Shown piece by piece: positions 1-9,699 of a stretch of DNA of 64,000 bases. The notes beneath the pieces are model-generated. The model was given only the letters and a program-made list of their open reading frames with translations. It was not told the origin of the DNA and made no database searches. A program made the position numbers and the translations under genes. Every line of letters starts with the position of its first letter. Position 1 is the first letter of the stretch. Origin of the DNA: Lycocorax pyrrhopterus obiensis (Eukaryota; Chordata; Aves; Passeriformes; Paradisaeidae); contig JACSVZ010000007.1 of the NCBI GenBank assembly GCA_014706295.1, forward strand, positions 59,286,975-59,350,974, written 5' to 3'.

Positions 1-1197
1 ATTTATAAATTAAAATCCCAAGGCTGAAGCTCGCTAACTATGGAAACTCTTCCCTCTGCTACGCTCCTGGCTTCCAAATAGTCAGGTAGCACATCAAGAC
101 TTCAAAGAGGGACTCATATACGTCGTATTCCTGTGCAAAGCCCTAGCAACAGCGCTCCACACATTTGTGAGTGTTTACAGGACCTGGCTTCAATACACAT
201 TCCTGACATACAGGCCTGGCCCCACTTTGACGACTTGCCTGGATACCCAAACAACCCCCAGCATAACAGTCTGTCATCACCAGAGGGGATCTGTGCCACT
301 TGGATACTATCACAGCAAGGATGGAAAAAGGGCTTTAACACCATAAAGTCACAAGTTTTCCCTGCAACAACCTCTTTATGCCCTTATTATGAAGGGAAAC
401 AAATCAAACCTTGCCACAAATTCAGGCAGGAATTCACAGGAGGGCACGAATTTTTGTCCAAATGAACATCATCCTTCATGTGGGCTGATGTTAGATCAGC
501 TCAGTTTGGTTTGCTTTTATTTTTAGCAGATTACAGAATATGTGTACAGCTTTCTGCCACCCACGCAACTGAAACACATAGGGCTTAAAAATCCTTACCT
601 CGGCGGTCTTACAGGTGTTTTCATGTGAGGATAAGTAAGGGTTACACAGCTTGTAACCTTGCTAGCACAGGTTGGAGGAACAGGTGGGGAGGTGAAGGGA
701 AGGCTGTGGCATCCCCTGTCCCACCAAATCCAGATGCACCCCGTGCCCACCTGTGTGCCCGGACACCTGGTTGAAGATTCCCTGGATGAACATCCATGGC
801 TAAAGACCCCACAGTGCTGCAGGCCAGATTCCAGCCAGGAGCCAGGCAGAGCAGGCTGGGGGCCCTGCTCAGCAATGCTGATGCCATTCCCCAGTGAGAC
901 CAGGGACACAGCATTTTGGGACAACACATCCCATCCAGTTAGCGGATGAGCATCCCGGGATCACCTTCGGGAAGGGTCGCAGGCCGCCTCCTCCCGAGGC
1001 AGCTCTGCCCCCGACCAGAGGGGCTCCCACCTGAGCCACCACGCTTCCCACCCACCCACCTCCCCTCACCTCTTCTGCAGGCACTGAATAAAAACACCCA
1101 ACACCAAGCGACTACAAAAAACACCTCTGCGGTCTCCGGAGGGGAGGGGCCGGGGGGCAAGCCCGCGGCAAGGACCCTCGATGGGGAGGGCACCTAC
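1..1197. other. Probable intron 1 / left flank of the minus-strand gene; no exon recognised
   Basis: This stretch lies downstream, on the minus strand, of the predicted first-exon donor at 1197/1198. Its left part is ordinary AT-rich sequence; GC content rises from about 660 towards the CpG island. Several short open frames occur on both strands, but none has recognisable protein content or paired splice sites. I read it as the start of a first intron. A second exon hidden here cannot be excluded by eye. Confidence 0.35.
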
Positions 1198-1342
1198 CTG
1201 TAGCCCGGGCTCGGAGCGGGGAAGGGGGCGGCAGGGCACAGGGCCGAGCCGCTGGTGGGAGAAAGCGGAGGAGAAGGAGGATGGCGGAGCGCTCCCGTTC
1301 TCTGCCCGCCCCTTTTTCCCGCCCCTCAGCCGCCGCCGCCAT
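1198..1342 (-). CDS. Predicted first coding exon (5' end only) of an unidentified gene
   Basis: On the minus strand an ATG at 1342-1340 in a good Kozak context (gcaaaATGGcg) opens 48 codons plus one base before a strong 5' splice site, ACAG|GTAGGT, with the exon's last base at 1198. The encoded start is alanine-rich (MAAAAEG), followed by a basic Arg/Glu stretch, a short Ile-Leu run (AILLLLRFL, near residues 20-28) and a proline-rich segment. I do not recognise the product; MAAAA-type starts are common in GC-rich first exons. The rest of the gene would lie at lower coordinates, outside the window. The start could instead be untranslated leader, with translation beginning in exon 2. The donor and the CpG island are the main evidence; the reading frame is weaker evidence. 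Confidence 0.4.
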
Positions 1343-1346
1343 TTTG
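1335..1346 (-). promoter_or_regulatory. YY1-type site overlapping the predicted start codon
   Basis: The plus strand reads GCCGCCATTTTG, the reverse complement of CAAAATGGCGGC, a classic strong YY1 motif. The ATG inside the motif is also the predicted start codon. YY1 sites just downstream of the start site, overlapping an ATGGCG initiation context, are common in mammalian CpG-island promoters. Further ATGGCG cores are at 1281, 1448 and 1467 on the plus strand. Confidence 0.6.
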
Positions 1347-1491
1347 CCCGCCTGAGGCAGGCGGTGGGGACGCGCTGCCTGCGGGAAATGGCTCCGGCGA
1401 GCTCCGGGCGGCTCCTCGGCGGGTCGGTACCGGAGCGCTGAGGGGCGATGGCGCTCCCGCTCCCTCATGGCGGGCAGGGCCCCGCGGCATC

Positions 1492-1822
1492 CCAGAGTCA
1501 ATCCGGGTGGAAAAGACCTGCGGCATCATCGAGTCCAACCCATGGCCGAGCACCACCGTGCCGGCAGGACCGGGGCACCGAGCGCCACGGCCGGTCTTTC
1601 CCTTAGCACCTCCCGGGACCGTGCCTCCACCGCTTCCCTGCGCAGCCCATTCCAATGTCTAATCACCCTTCCTGGAAGAAATTCCTCTTATGTCCGGCTA
1701 CCTCCCCTGGCACATAATAAGACTCTGTCCTCTTATCCTGTCCCTTGTACCCTGGAAGCAGAGCCCGGCCCCCATCTGGCTTCAGCCTCCTGTCAAGGAG
1801 TTGTAGAGAGCAAGAAGGTCCA
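1492..1822 (-). mobile_element. CR1 LINE 3' fragment fused to the CpG island
   Basis: The sequence runs from 'agagtcaatccgggtggaaa' through 'cccattccaatgtctaatca' and 'ggagttgtagagagcaagaa', a recognisable CR1 3' region in antisense orientation (3' end at the left). CR1 elements are the dominant LINEs of birds and are usually 5'-truncated, as here. Its left half is unusually rich in CpG and merges with the promoter island, which suggests it is unmethylated in the germ line. Confidence 0.85.
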
Positions 1823-4715
1823 TAGCATTCTGACATAATACCAAAATACCCCTAAGAGTTCCCTGAATCTTGAATATTAATGGCTTTTATGTGCTGTCTA
1901 ATTCAAGACACAAACCCTGCTTTTAGCCTCAGGTAAAACCAAATGCATTCTGTTTTCTTTGAATAAAGTTGAACATTCAGTGGGAAATTGAAATACAAAT
2001 CCAAAGAATGCGATACTATTTACCACTTCAAATTACACCCATTAAACATTGAGAATGTTTATAATAGATTCAGCACACATAGTATAATTTATATCTAATA
2101 ATACTAAAATGTATAATTCAGTGTATTAACACCAGGGCACACATGTCTACCTTAATACCTGTTATCTGTTAACTATCACCATGTAAATAATTAGAAACAG
2201 TTGTATCCATTTTAATCTGAATACCTAATTTAACACACAAGCGTGTGCTTGGAGTTTTAGATAGACAAAGGACTCACTGTAAGCAGTTCTTATCAGAAGC
2301 ATCATAACCGTTTTGTAGATCTGTTAATCTTTATTCTTCAGAGATAATAAAAAGGGAGTTAGATGGGGAATCCAGTGTAAAACCTTGGAAATACCATCAA
2401 AGGAAGATGCTTATTTATCTTTACTGAATTTCTTTTAAATATAGTTTGTGATACAGATGATTCCAGCCTCTTGGAAGACAAATACTGGTATTTAAGGAAA
2501 AAAAAGTGGTTTTTTCAGTATCCTTGATCTAATATTTTTTCACCCTGTCTTTCAAATGTATCTGTTGCAATCCTATTAAAATTATTTGCGTCTCGTAGGT
2601 ATTCCAAGGTAAATAGCATCTCTATGCAATTCCCTAAAGGTTGGTAGCAGGTATTTACTTTTTGTTGTCAAGTTTCAGCCTGTCCCAGTTTCCCAATTCA
2701 GTTACAACTTTGTAAAGATGATGATTCTCTTCTGGAATATTTAAATCCTAAATAACAACAGCAGGGTGAGGGAAGCAGACACTGGATTTATTTCTTTGCA
2801 AGCTCTGCCACTTATGTTTCAAAACTCAGAGGAAGCTTCTTCAAAACTCTGAAAAATCATTTCCTGTATTTTCACTCTTGCTCGAAAGAATGAATCAGAA
2901 TTTCAGTCAGTGAAAACTCCAAGCTACTGGTGAAGGGAGCATAGTAATTTATTTCTCTTAAGAGTTCTAAGAATTTTCTTGGTCATATAAAATAAGATAA
3001 AACCTGCTGACAGAGTAAACTGCCAGGTAAATTCTGCTGACCTCCAGCTGTCTTTTTCTGATTATCACACAATATATAGCTGGAAACATGAACTGAATTT
3101 AACAGGACTCCTGATCCTCTTAAAATTAAAATACACATAAACTATTTCCAGATTTAGGACTTGGGTTTTGGCTTGCTTATTTTTAGCTTGTGAAAAGTCT
3201 ATTAGTCCTGACTCCCTGAATAATAATATGAACATTTCCACATTTTTAATGTTTACTTTGTTTGTAGTGATGCAGGTGCAAATATTTTACTTACTGACCT
3301 TTCTTGTCTTTAAAGATGAACCAAAAATGTGATTTCTGTTTGGAAATGCATCTTTGTGTGCTGCTGTAAGGGTAGGAGAAACAGATGCTTTCTTGCAGTT
3401 ATTGATTATTAAGAAAGAGACAGCTTGTAGGAAATTATTTTTTTTAAAAGAGATTTAGTTCTAGGCAAAAAAAAAAGTTTACTTTCAAATTAGACTATGG
3501 AATTGTTTATTCTCTTTTTCCTGGTGCCCAATTAATTATTGTTTTATTGCAATCCATTCCCAAAGAGAAAGATGTCAGAGTGAAATCTGACTCCTTGTTT
3601 TACTCAATCTATTTGTCCTGCATCCTACAGGGGACTCATCCTGTGTCTGTCTGTGTAGGTTTCTGGGAATCTGTGTGTGCTGGATGTGTGTTGTCCATGA
3701 CTACTTTCCTATGGCTCCCTTGGAAGTAATGCCTTTTGACAATGTGGCCGTAGGCTGGCAGAAAAACACGCGGAGGAGCTCACTTCTTTCTGGGTGGCTT
3801 TATCCCTTTAAAATAAACTTCAGGAAAAGGTACTCCATTCCTACGTGTGGAAGATTCCCATGTTTTCCCAAAGGGAAAGGCTTTTGGAGACATTCCTGAG
3901 AAACCATTAAGAGTTCAAGGGTAACATCCATGTAATGAGTTTTAGCAACTTGAAGTATCGGCTCCCATTCAGTGCCCTTCCTGTGGCAGCTAAACATGTG
4001 CTTCAAGTAATTTCAGTATTCCTACCTGGCTATTTTTTACAACATTAAAACATGAAAGTATTTCTCATCAATTTAACTTTGTTTATAACGTGGTGTGGAT
4101 TTTGTGTTCTTCAGATGAAGGATAAAACACTGAGTTTGCACATTTCGGTTTAATTTATGTAGGATATTCTTAAAATCAGGAGCTTTGGGCTGAATTATTT
4201 TTGTTGTTTAACACAGTAATGTTTTCCTTTTTTTCCCTTCTTTGCATTTCAAGCTGAAAACATCTTGATTATGGAAGCAATCTTGTTAAATATTTTATGT
4301 TTTGGGAAAGACTCACTTCTCTTGGAAGTCTCTTTCGATTGCTATGTTTTGAGAATCTGTCACTGATCTAAGGAGAAAGGGACAGAGAGAGAATTACAAA
4401 TTGCAAATTTGTGTGCTACTAGAATCGTAAGTGACAACCCAGGATTGACTGTGGGATATTCTGCATCTTTAGTTTGACAGGGTGCAACAGTCCTGTGGCC
4501 ATGCAGCCTTCACAGTTGTCATTTATAGCCCAGTCCGTGGCCACACAGATGTTGTGGATATAAACAGAGACAGATCATGTGGGAGACTCCCCGCTCCAAT
4601 GACACACAACCTCTTACAGCTGGAGCTACAGGACACTTTGTAGCTTCCAGTGGAGTAGGAATGTTTGTATCACCTATGAGGCAGCGTGTCCTGTGTCCTT
4701 GAGCACTTCACCCAA
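1823..4715. other. AT-rich non-coding stretch, nothing recognised
   Basis: No repeat of a known family, no long open frame and no RNA gene is visible. The sequence is AT-rich with poly-A and poly-T runs (for example near 2500 and 3468). Short open frames at 3547-4006 lack coding character. Confidence 0.5.
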
Positions 4716-5003
4716 TTAAAAAGGGTCATATACACACTTGCTGCTTGTCAAAAGTTGGTTCAGGTCACCACTGTCCAGCATCCAACTTCTCAAAGACTTA
4801 AAAACATACTCTTGACCAAGAAAATTCGGAGATGAGAGTGCAACATTTGGGCTTTGTGCGATATTGGGAATGAAGTAGGTGTCTCTGGGGGGAGTTAGAT
4901 GCTCATTAACTGGAGAGTTTCCATGTTGGTCATTAGGAAACATCTCTCCAGAATCAGGTCTGAGCTGCTGGTTTGTGATGGTGCAAAAAGTGTCTTGATC
5001 CAC
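4716..5003 (-). other. Open frame of 95 codons, unidentified; possible terminal exon or relic
   Basis: A minus-strand frame runs from a stop immediately upstream of 5003 to a TAA at 4718-4716. Its translation looks protein-like rather than low-complexity: polar N-terminal half with several Asn-Pro and Ser-Pro pairs (NSPVNEHLTPP, IAQSPNVALSSPN), then a compact C-terminus GQEYVFKSLRSWMLDSGDLN and final CVYDPF. A weak acceptor-like AG sits just upstream. There is no ATG at the beginning, so it would have to be an internal-to-terminal exon or a degraded gene piece. I do not recognise the family; a chance frame is possible. Confidence 0.2.
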
Positions 5004-5172
5004 TCAGAACTGGGATGTCCCTGGCTGGGCTGGTACCTGCTTAAGGAGGAATAAAAAGCAGTGGTCTGGTCTCAGGAACTGCCTTGTTGAGGGGGGCTAG
5101 GGGCCCACCCCAAGAGGAAGGAGGCCAAGGACCTTCTTAGCTCACTGTGCCACTCCTAAAAGATGTTCTAAC

Positions 5173-5200
5173 CATGAGGCTACGGACATGAGGCTACGGA
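5173..5200. repeat. Perfect 14-bp tandem duplication
   Basis: CATGAGGCTACGGA occurs twice back to back. This is a local duplication without other context. Confidence 0.9.
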
Positions 5201-8200
5201 AGAGCCACTACCAGCTATTCTAGTGAAATCAGACTAGAGAAGGAGCCTGATCCCATCACTCAATCACATTTCCCTTGTGTGCCCAACTTAAAGTATTAAT
5301 TAGTCCTTACCTATTGTTTCTAATTGTGTCTTCAAAAAAGCAGGCCAGGGAGGGAAGATCTCAGTGTAAAGACTTTCCTGTGAAATTCCCACAGTATCGA
5401 GGAGTTCAGCCACGATTCCTTGGCATACACCAGAATCATCTCTTGCCCCTACAGCATTACAGACTATTAGGTTCCACACGGAGAAGGAATTCCCTGCCAA
5501 CCACCCAAATACTCCTCGGGAGCGAAGCTGGACCGTCACAGCTCTTTTGGGTGGCAATATTGAACTGTATCTTAGACAGTAGAGCAACATTTTGGGTAAA
5601 CTGGTTGCTATTGTCAAGAGCCACGGGCACACCTCTGAGCCTGTCCAGGTCTGTCCTAAGTAGTAAAACAGTATATAGGGAGAAAGAAGTGGTAAAGTCC
5701 TGTGCTATGCTGATGTGCAGCACACTGCAATAGTGTTAATTAATCTTGGTTAGTTTGATGTCCAGTTTTTCTGACATGGGTTTTGATCTAATCTTGCAGA
5801 ATTCTAAAACTCTGCCTTTTTTCTTTTTATGTGCAAGTACATTTAGAAGAGATTTTCATAATTTCTTTGTGTCCAGCTTCTCTAATAAGGTTGGACAGAT
5901 TCTCACAGTTTCTGTTGCTAATATGATTCCTGGCAAATAGAGCAGAAGGTTCAGGAGAACAAAAGAAGTGATCTAATTTTAGTAATGGTGCAGACTGAGT
6001 CTGTCATTTCTCTCTCTCTTTTATCCTACTACCCTTTCTGAATGTCAGAACCTCTCCCAGCACTGCCTCTTTTCAGTTTGAATTGAATTCTTGTTCCTCG
6101 TCAAGGACTGGGCATGACGAGTTTTTAGATACTCCTCTGAACAGACACTGAGTATTTGAGAGGCTGATCAGTGAAATTCTGACTTGTCACAGGTAATTTG
6201 CTAAGAACGAACCACTTCCACTGAAGCTTTTTTGCAGATTAGAAACTCTCATATCTGAAATTTCACTTAATATGTATGTCATATTTCTATTCTCCACTTT
6301 AGATCTTAAATTGAAGTGTGAGTCTATTGTGGTCTAAAGACAATAAAGGAATTTCGTTTCTGAAAGACAAAGAAGGTTGCATTTCGTGCAATAGATCTTC
6401 TCAGTTTGTGAGGTGCTCAGACCTTGATCCAGTGAAGGTCTTTAGCTTGTGCATAATTCAAGTGTGAGAATTTCTATAGAAGCCTTAACATAAAACATAC
6501 TCTTTCAAAGGCAATGGAAATACAAACATGTTTTAAATTAAATATATGCTTACAAACTTTGCTAGATTTGGATCTTGCAGGATTGTTCTAGTGAACAGCA
6601 ATTATACTTGTCTTAGCCAGCCTTTATGCTTGTGCTCCTGTTTTGGATGTGAGAAATAAACAGGCTGTGTATGCAATTGGGAGGATGGCAATTATAGACA
6701 TCTGATGTGCAGAACTGGACAAGAAAGCAAAGAGTAAAGAATAACATGGTTTGAAGTGAAAATTGCTTGAGCTGTAAAAAAATGCAGAGGACGTCCTTTG
6801 TTGGATGTTTATTGAGTGTGCTACAAAAACACCAGTGTGGTTAGGAATAAATTACAGTTCAACATTTGGAGACACAGTATATAACAAAATGAAAAATAAA
6901 GCCAGCCTAAAGATTAATTTTGTTCCTGAGCAGGTCTACTTAATTAACCATGGCAAACATGATTAAAAATGTGCAATCATTTTTCAAAATAAATAATTCC
7001 TCAGCACCTAGCTCCAGTTTGTTTCATTTCGTGTCTTCTATATAGAAGGAGGCAGACAAGCATTGCAATTGAATCTGTGAAACATACAACCATATGATGC
7101 TTGATGTAACAGACCACACTACTAGATCTAAAAATGGGATTTGGAATACACTGGATGCACTTTAAAATAGTATTTTCATCTGTCTTTGAAGATGAAATAA
7201 TTACATATACATTCTTCCCTAACTTACAGGATGGACTTAAAAACTAGGCTGAACGATTTTGAGATGTGAGGAATGTTGCTTCTCAGTTTGTGTCTTTAGG
7301 AATTACGTTTACATTGCTTTTTCTGAAATCATCAGGCCTGAACAAAAAAAAGAAAACTTAAATGTATTCCAGGAACTGGAGCTTAAAAGAGCCCTCTGCC
7401 AAAAAGGCAAAGCTGGCAACGAATTCTCCGTTATCACGATCAAACAGCTCATCATGTAACCAGGAAATGGAAAGGAAGGACCATTCTTTCTCCATTCCTG
7501 TTTTCCATCCATGAAGAAGCTTGGATGGTTCTACCAAGAGGCTCAGCTGCCAGCCCACCCCTTCAGCAGTGTTCAGTCTTGCTTATCCTGTACCTCTTCC
7601 TGCTCTGGTGCCTGGGCATTACTCCCACTCCACCTACAGCCGTAGAATAGGACAATATTTCTGCTGAAATGAATGTTCATGAAATACTTCTCCTCCAGGG
7701 GCTGGGTGGAAGACTAGAAATGAACAAGGGGATCTGGGGGCTGCTGACAGTTTTCCCCAGAGTACGAGAAGGTCAGCTCTGCCAGGCCTCTCTGTTGGGT
7801 GCTCTGGAAACCTCTCCGTAGTTCTTTCCTATATCTGCCACTTGTTTGCCACGGGGTGATCTTCTGGCTGGGCTAAGGCATCCGTACCCCTTTTGGTGCA
7901 GCAGATCCGGTGGCACAGGGTCAATCCCCATTTCAGCCAGCCCCTCCCACTGCTATCACATGCAGCTCTTATCAGGTTGCTACTACTGTGGCTAACGAAG
8001 TCGGTGTTCTTGAGGCACATCGAGAAATCTGGCACCCAGCCCTCAGCTAGAGCTCAGATTCTACAACAATAATGTTTACGTTGGCAGGCCATCGAACAGA
8101 AACTCGCGTCCTCTCCAGCTGACTGGTGTGATTCTAGCAATTAATTCAGCTTTTCCAGTCGCAAAAGTTTGTTGATACAGCTTGTGGCTCTTCCTGTTTC

Positions 8201-8240
8201 CAAACACATCAGTAACTTGGAAAAAAAACTGGCTCGGCAG
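5201..8240. other. Non-coding stretch with overlapping open frames of unclear status
   Basis: Around 5275-5733 open frames of 90-150 codons overlap on both strands, which argues against any single one being real. They contain no motif I recognise. A degraded retroelement is possible but unsupported. The rest, to 8240, is AT-rich with a moderately GC-rich patch at about 7540-8040 and no recognised feature. Confidence 0.4.
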
Positions 8241-8627
8241 TCACAGAATCACAGAAGTGTTGAGGTTGGAAGGGACCTTTGGAGGTTGTCTAGTCAAGCC
8301 CTGCTCAGAGCAGAATCGATGTACAGCAGGTTTCTCAGGGCCGTGTCCTCTCAGATTTTGAGTATCTCCAAGCATGGAGACTCCACAACAACTCTGGGGA
8401 ACCTTTCCAGTGTTTGATTTCCTTCCCAGTATAAACTTCTCATATTTAAATGGAGTTTCCTCTACTGCAGTGCATGTCCATTGCATTGCCTCTTGTCCTC
8501 TCACTGGGTACCACAGGGAAGAGTTGGTCTCTCTGTTCTTATTCCTTCACATCATGGGTTTATATATATTGATATAATTCTCTGACCTTCTCCAGACTGA
8601 ACAGTCCCAGCTCCTTCAGTCTTCAGG
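8241..8627 (-). mobile_element. CR1 LINE 3' fragment
   Basis: The element begins with the CR1 terminal repeats read in antisense (tcacagaatcacagaa), then 'gttgaggttggaagggacct', 'gagactccacaacaactctg' and 'cttctccagactgaacagtc'. It is about 390 bp long and 5'-truncated. It faces a second CR1 of the same type that begins only a few bases further right. Confidence 0.88.
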
Positions 8628-8635
8628 TTCTTTTT

Positions 8636-8911
8636 GGTGGTGCCCAGCGACACGACAAGGAGCAATGTCCGTAAACTAAAACATAACAAGTTTAACCTCA
8701 ACATGAGGAAGAATTTCTTACATGGATGATGGCAGAACACTGGAACAAGCTGCCCAGGAAGATCAGAGATTCTCCCTCTCTGGAGACATTCCCAACCCAC
8801 CTGGACACATTCCTGTGTCACTTGCTCCAGGTGGCCCTGCCTTAGCAGTGGCGTTGGACTTGATGATTTCCAGAGGTCCCTTCCAACCTGAATTATTCTG
8901 TGGTTCTGTGA
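8636..8911 (+). mobile_element. CR1 LINE 3' fragment, opposite orientation
   Basis: Sense-oriented CR1 from 'ggtgcccagcgacacgacaa' through 'aacatgaggaagaatttctt' and 'tggaacaagctgcccaggaa' to the terminal 'ttctgtggttctgtgac'. It is 5'-truncated and about 275 bp long. Together with the preceding antisense copy it forms an imperfect inverted repeat with a loop of about 120 nt. Confidence 0.88.
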
Positions 8912-9216
8912 CTTTGCAATTCTCTGAGTTGACATGGAGGAGATTGCTGTTTGCCATTTGGAAGCATTTATAAATAAATGCTTGGGATAGAGCTGGAGGG
9001 ATGGATATTGAAATATCTGAGGTTCCCACAAAACCCACACATCATTTTTTAACTCATAGCCCTCATACCTGTAAGACTTAATCATCATTCTGAGCTCTGG
9101 AGGCCGTCAGAACTCTGAAAAGAGGACAGAACCAATCCATACAAGGATTACCTGTGTAAATCTATACAGAAAAAAGAAACTGCAGTTATTTAATTCTCCG
9201 TGTTGTAATTTGAGCC

Positions 9217-9699
9217 CTAAAATGTTGTATTTGGAGCATTCCTGTTTAAATGACAGCAATGCTGCCCCAAATAAACATCTGTAAACGGAATCCTCTTGGT
9301 CATGAATGAGCCACTTGTTTTCTGTACATTTTTATGACTGAAATTCATGGTTTCCTTTGTATATTGGGGTTTTTTTCTGCATGGTTGTTCTTTCGAACAA
9401 CAAGACCTCCCCATCTCTGCCCTCAGCTTACCAATGGTGAGGATATAGAGTGTCCATCTGGTTTCCTGAGTACAGAGAATACAGCAAAATGCTGGTTGTG
9501 AAATGTCACTGACTGGAATTGCTATCAGATAGCCAAATGTCCTGAGTATGTCCAATTTGTTCTTTGCCTTTATCATGTTGCATGCTATTTTGGGGTAGAA
9601 GGACCTAAAGCCTAATAGAACTGAATTCCTGTTTTTTTTCCTTTGCTTTTGCCTTTCATGTGGGACAGTCATTGATTCACAACATGGATTTACACCCAT
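9217..9699 (-). other. Open frame of 160 codons, unidentified
   Basis: The minus-strand frame is long for a local base composition rich in A and T. Its translation is Lys/Arg-rich at the start (RQKQRKKNRNSV), then has a hydrophobic stretch (FGYLIAIPVSDI), a cysteine-containing segment (AFCCILCTQ), and a basic C-terminal half. No domain is recognised, there is no clear splice context, and codon use does not stand out. It is recorded only because of its length. Confidence 0.12.

Larger units (their letters stand above)
1110..1640. promoter_or_regulatory. CpG-island promoter
   Basis: Between about 1110 and 1640 the sequence is strongly GC-rich and dense in CpG (runs such as cgccgccgcc, ggggacgcgctgcctgcg, ggctcctcggcgggtcgg), while the remaining 62 kb are AT-rich and CpG-poor. 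Vertebrate CpG islands of this kind usually mark promoters of broadly expressed or developmental genes. It contains GC-box-like cccgcccc elements near 1306-1312 and 1320-1326 and at least four ATGGCG cores on both strands. There is no clear TATA box, as expected for an island promoter. It could be bidirectional, but the only good splice donor I find points to a minus-strand transcript. Confidence 0.85.

Noticed and set aside
5275..5733. 152-codon plus-strand frame, considered as a retroviral relic
   Set aside because: Frames of similar length overlap on the other strand and no retroviral motif, LTR or primer-binding site could be found.
8552..9088. 178-codon minus-strand open frame
   Set aside because: It runs antisense through a CR1 copy; the frame is a by-product of repeat sequence.
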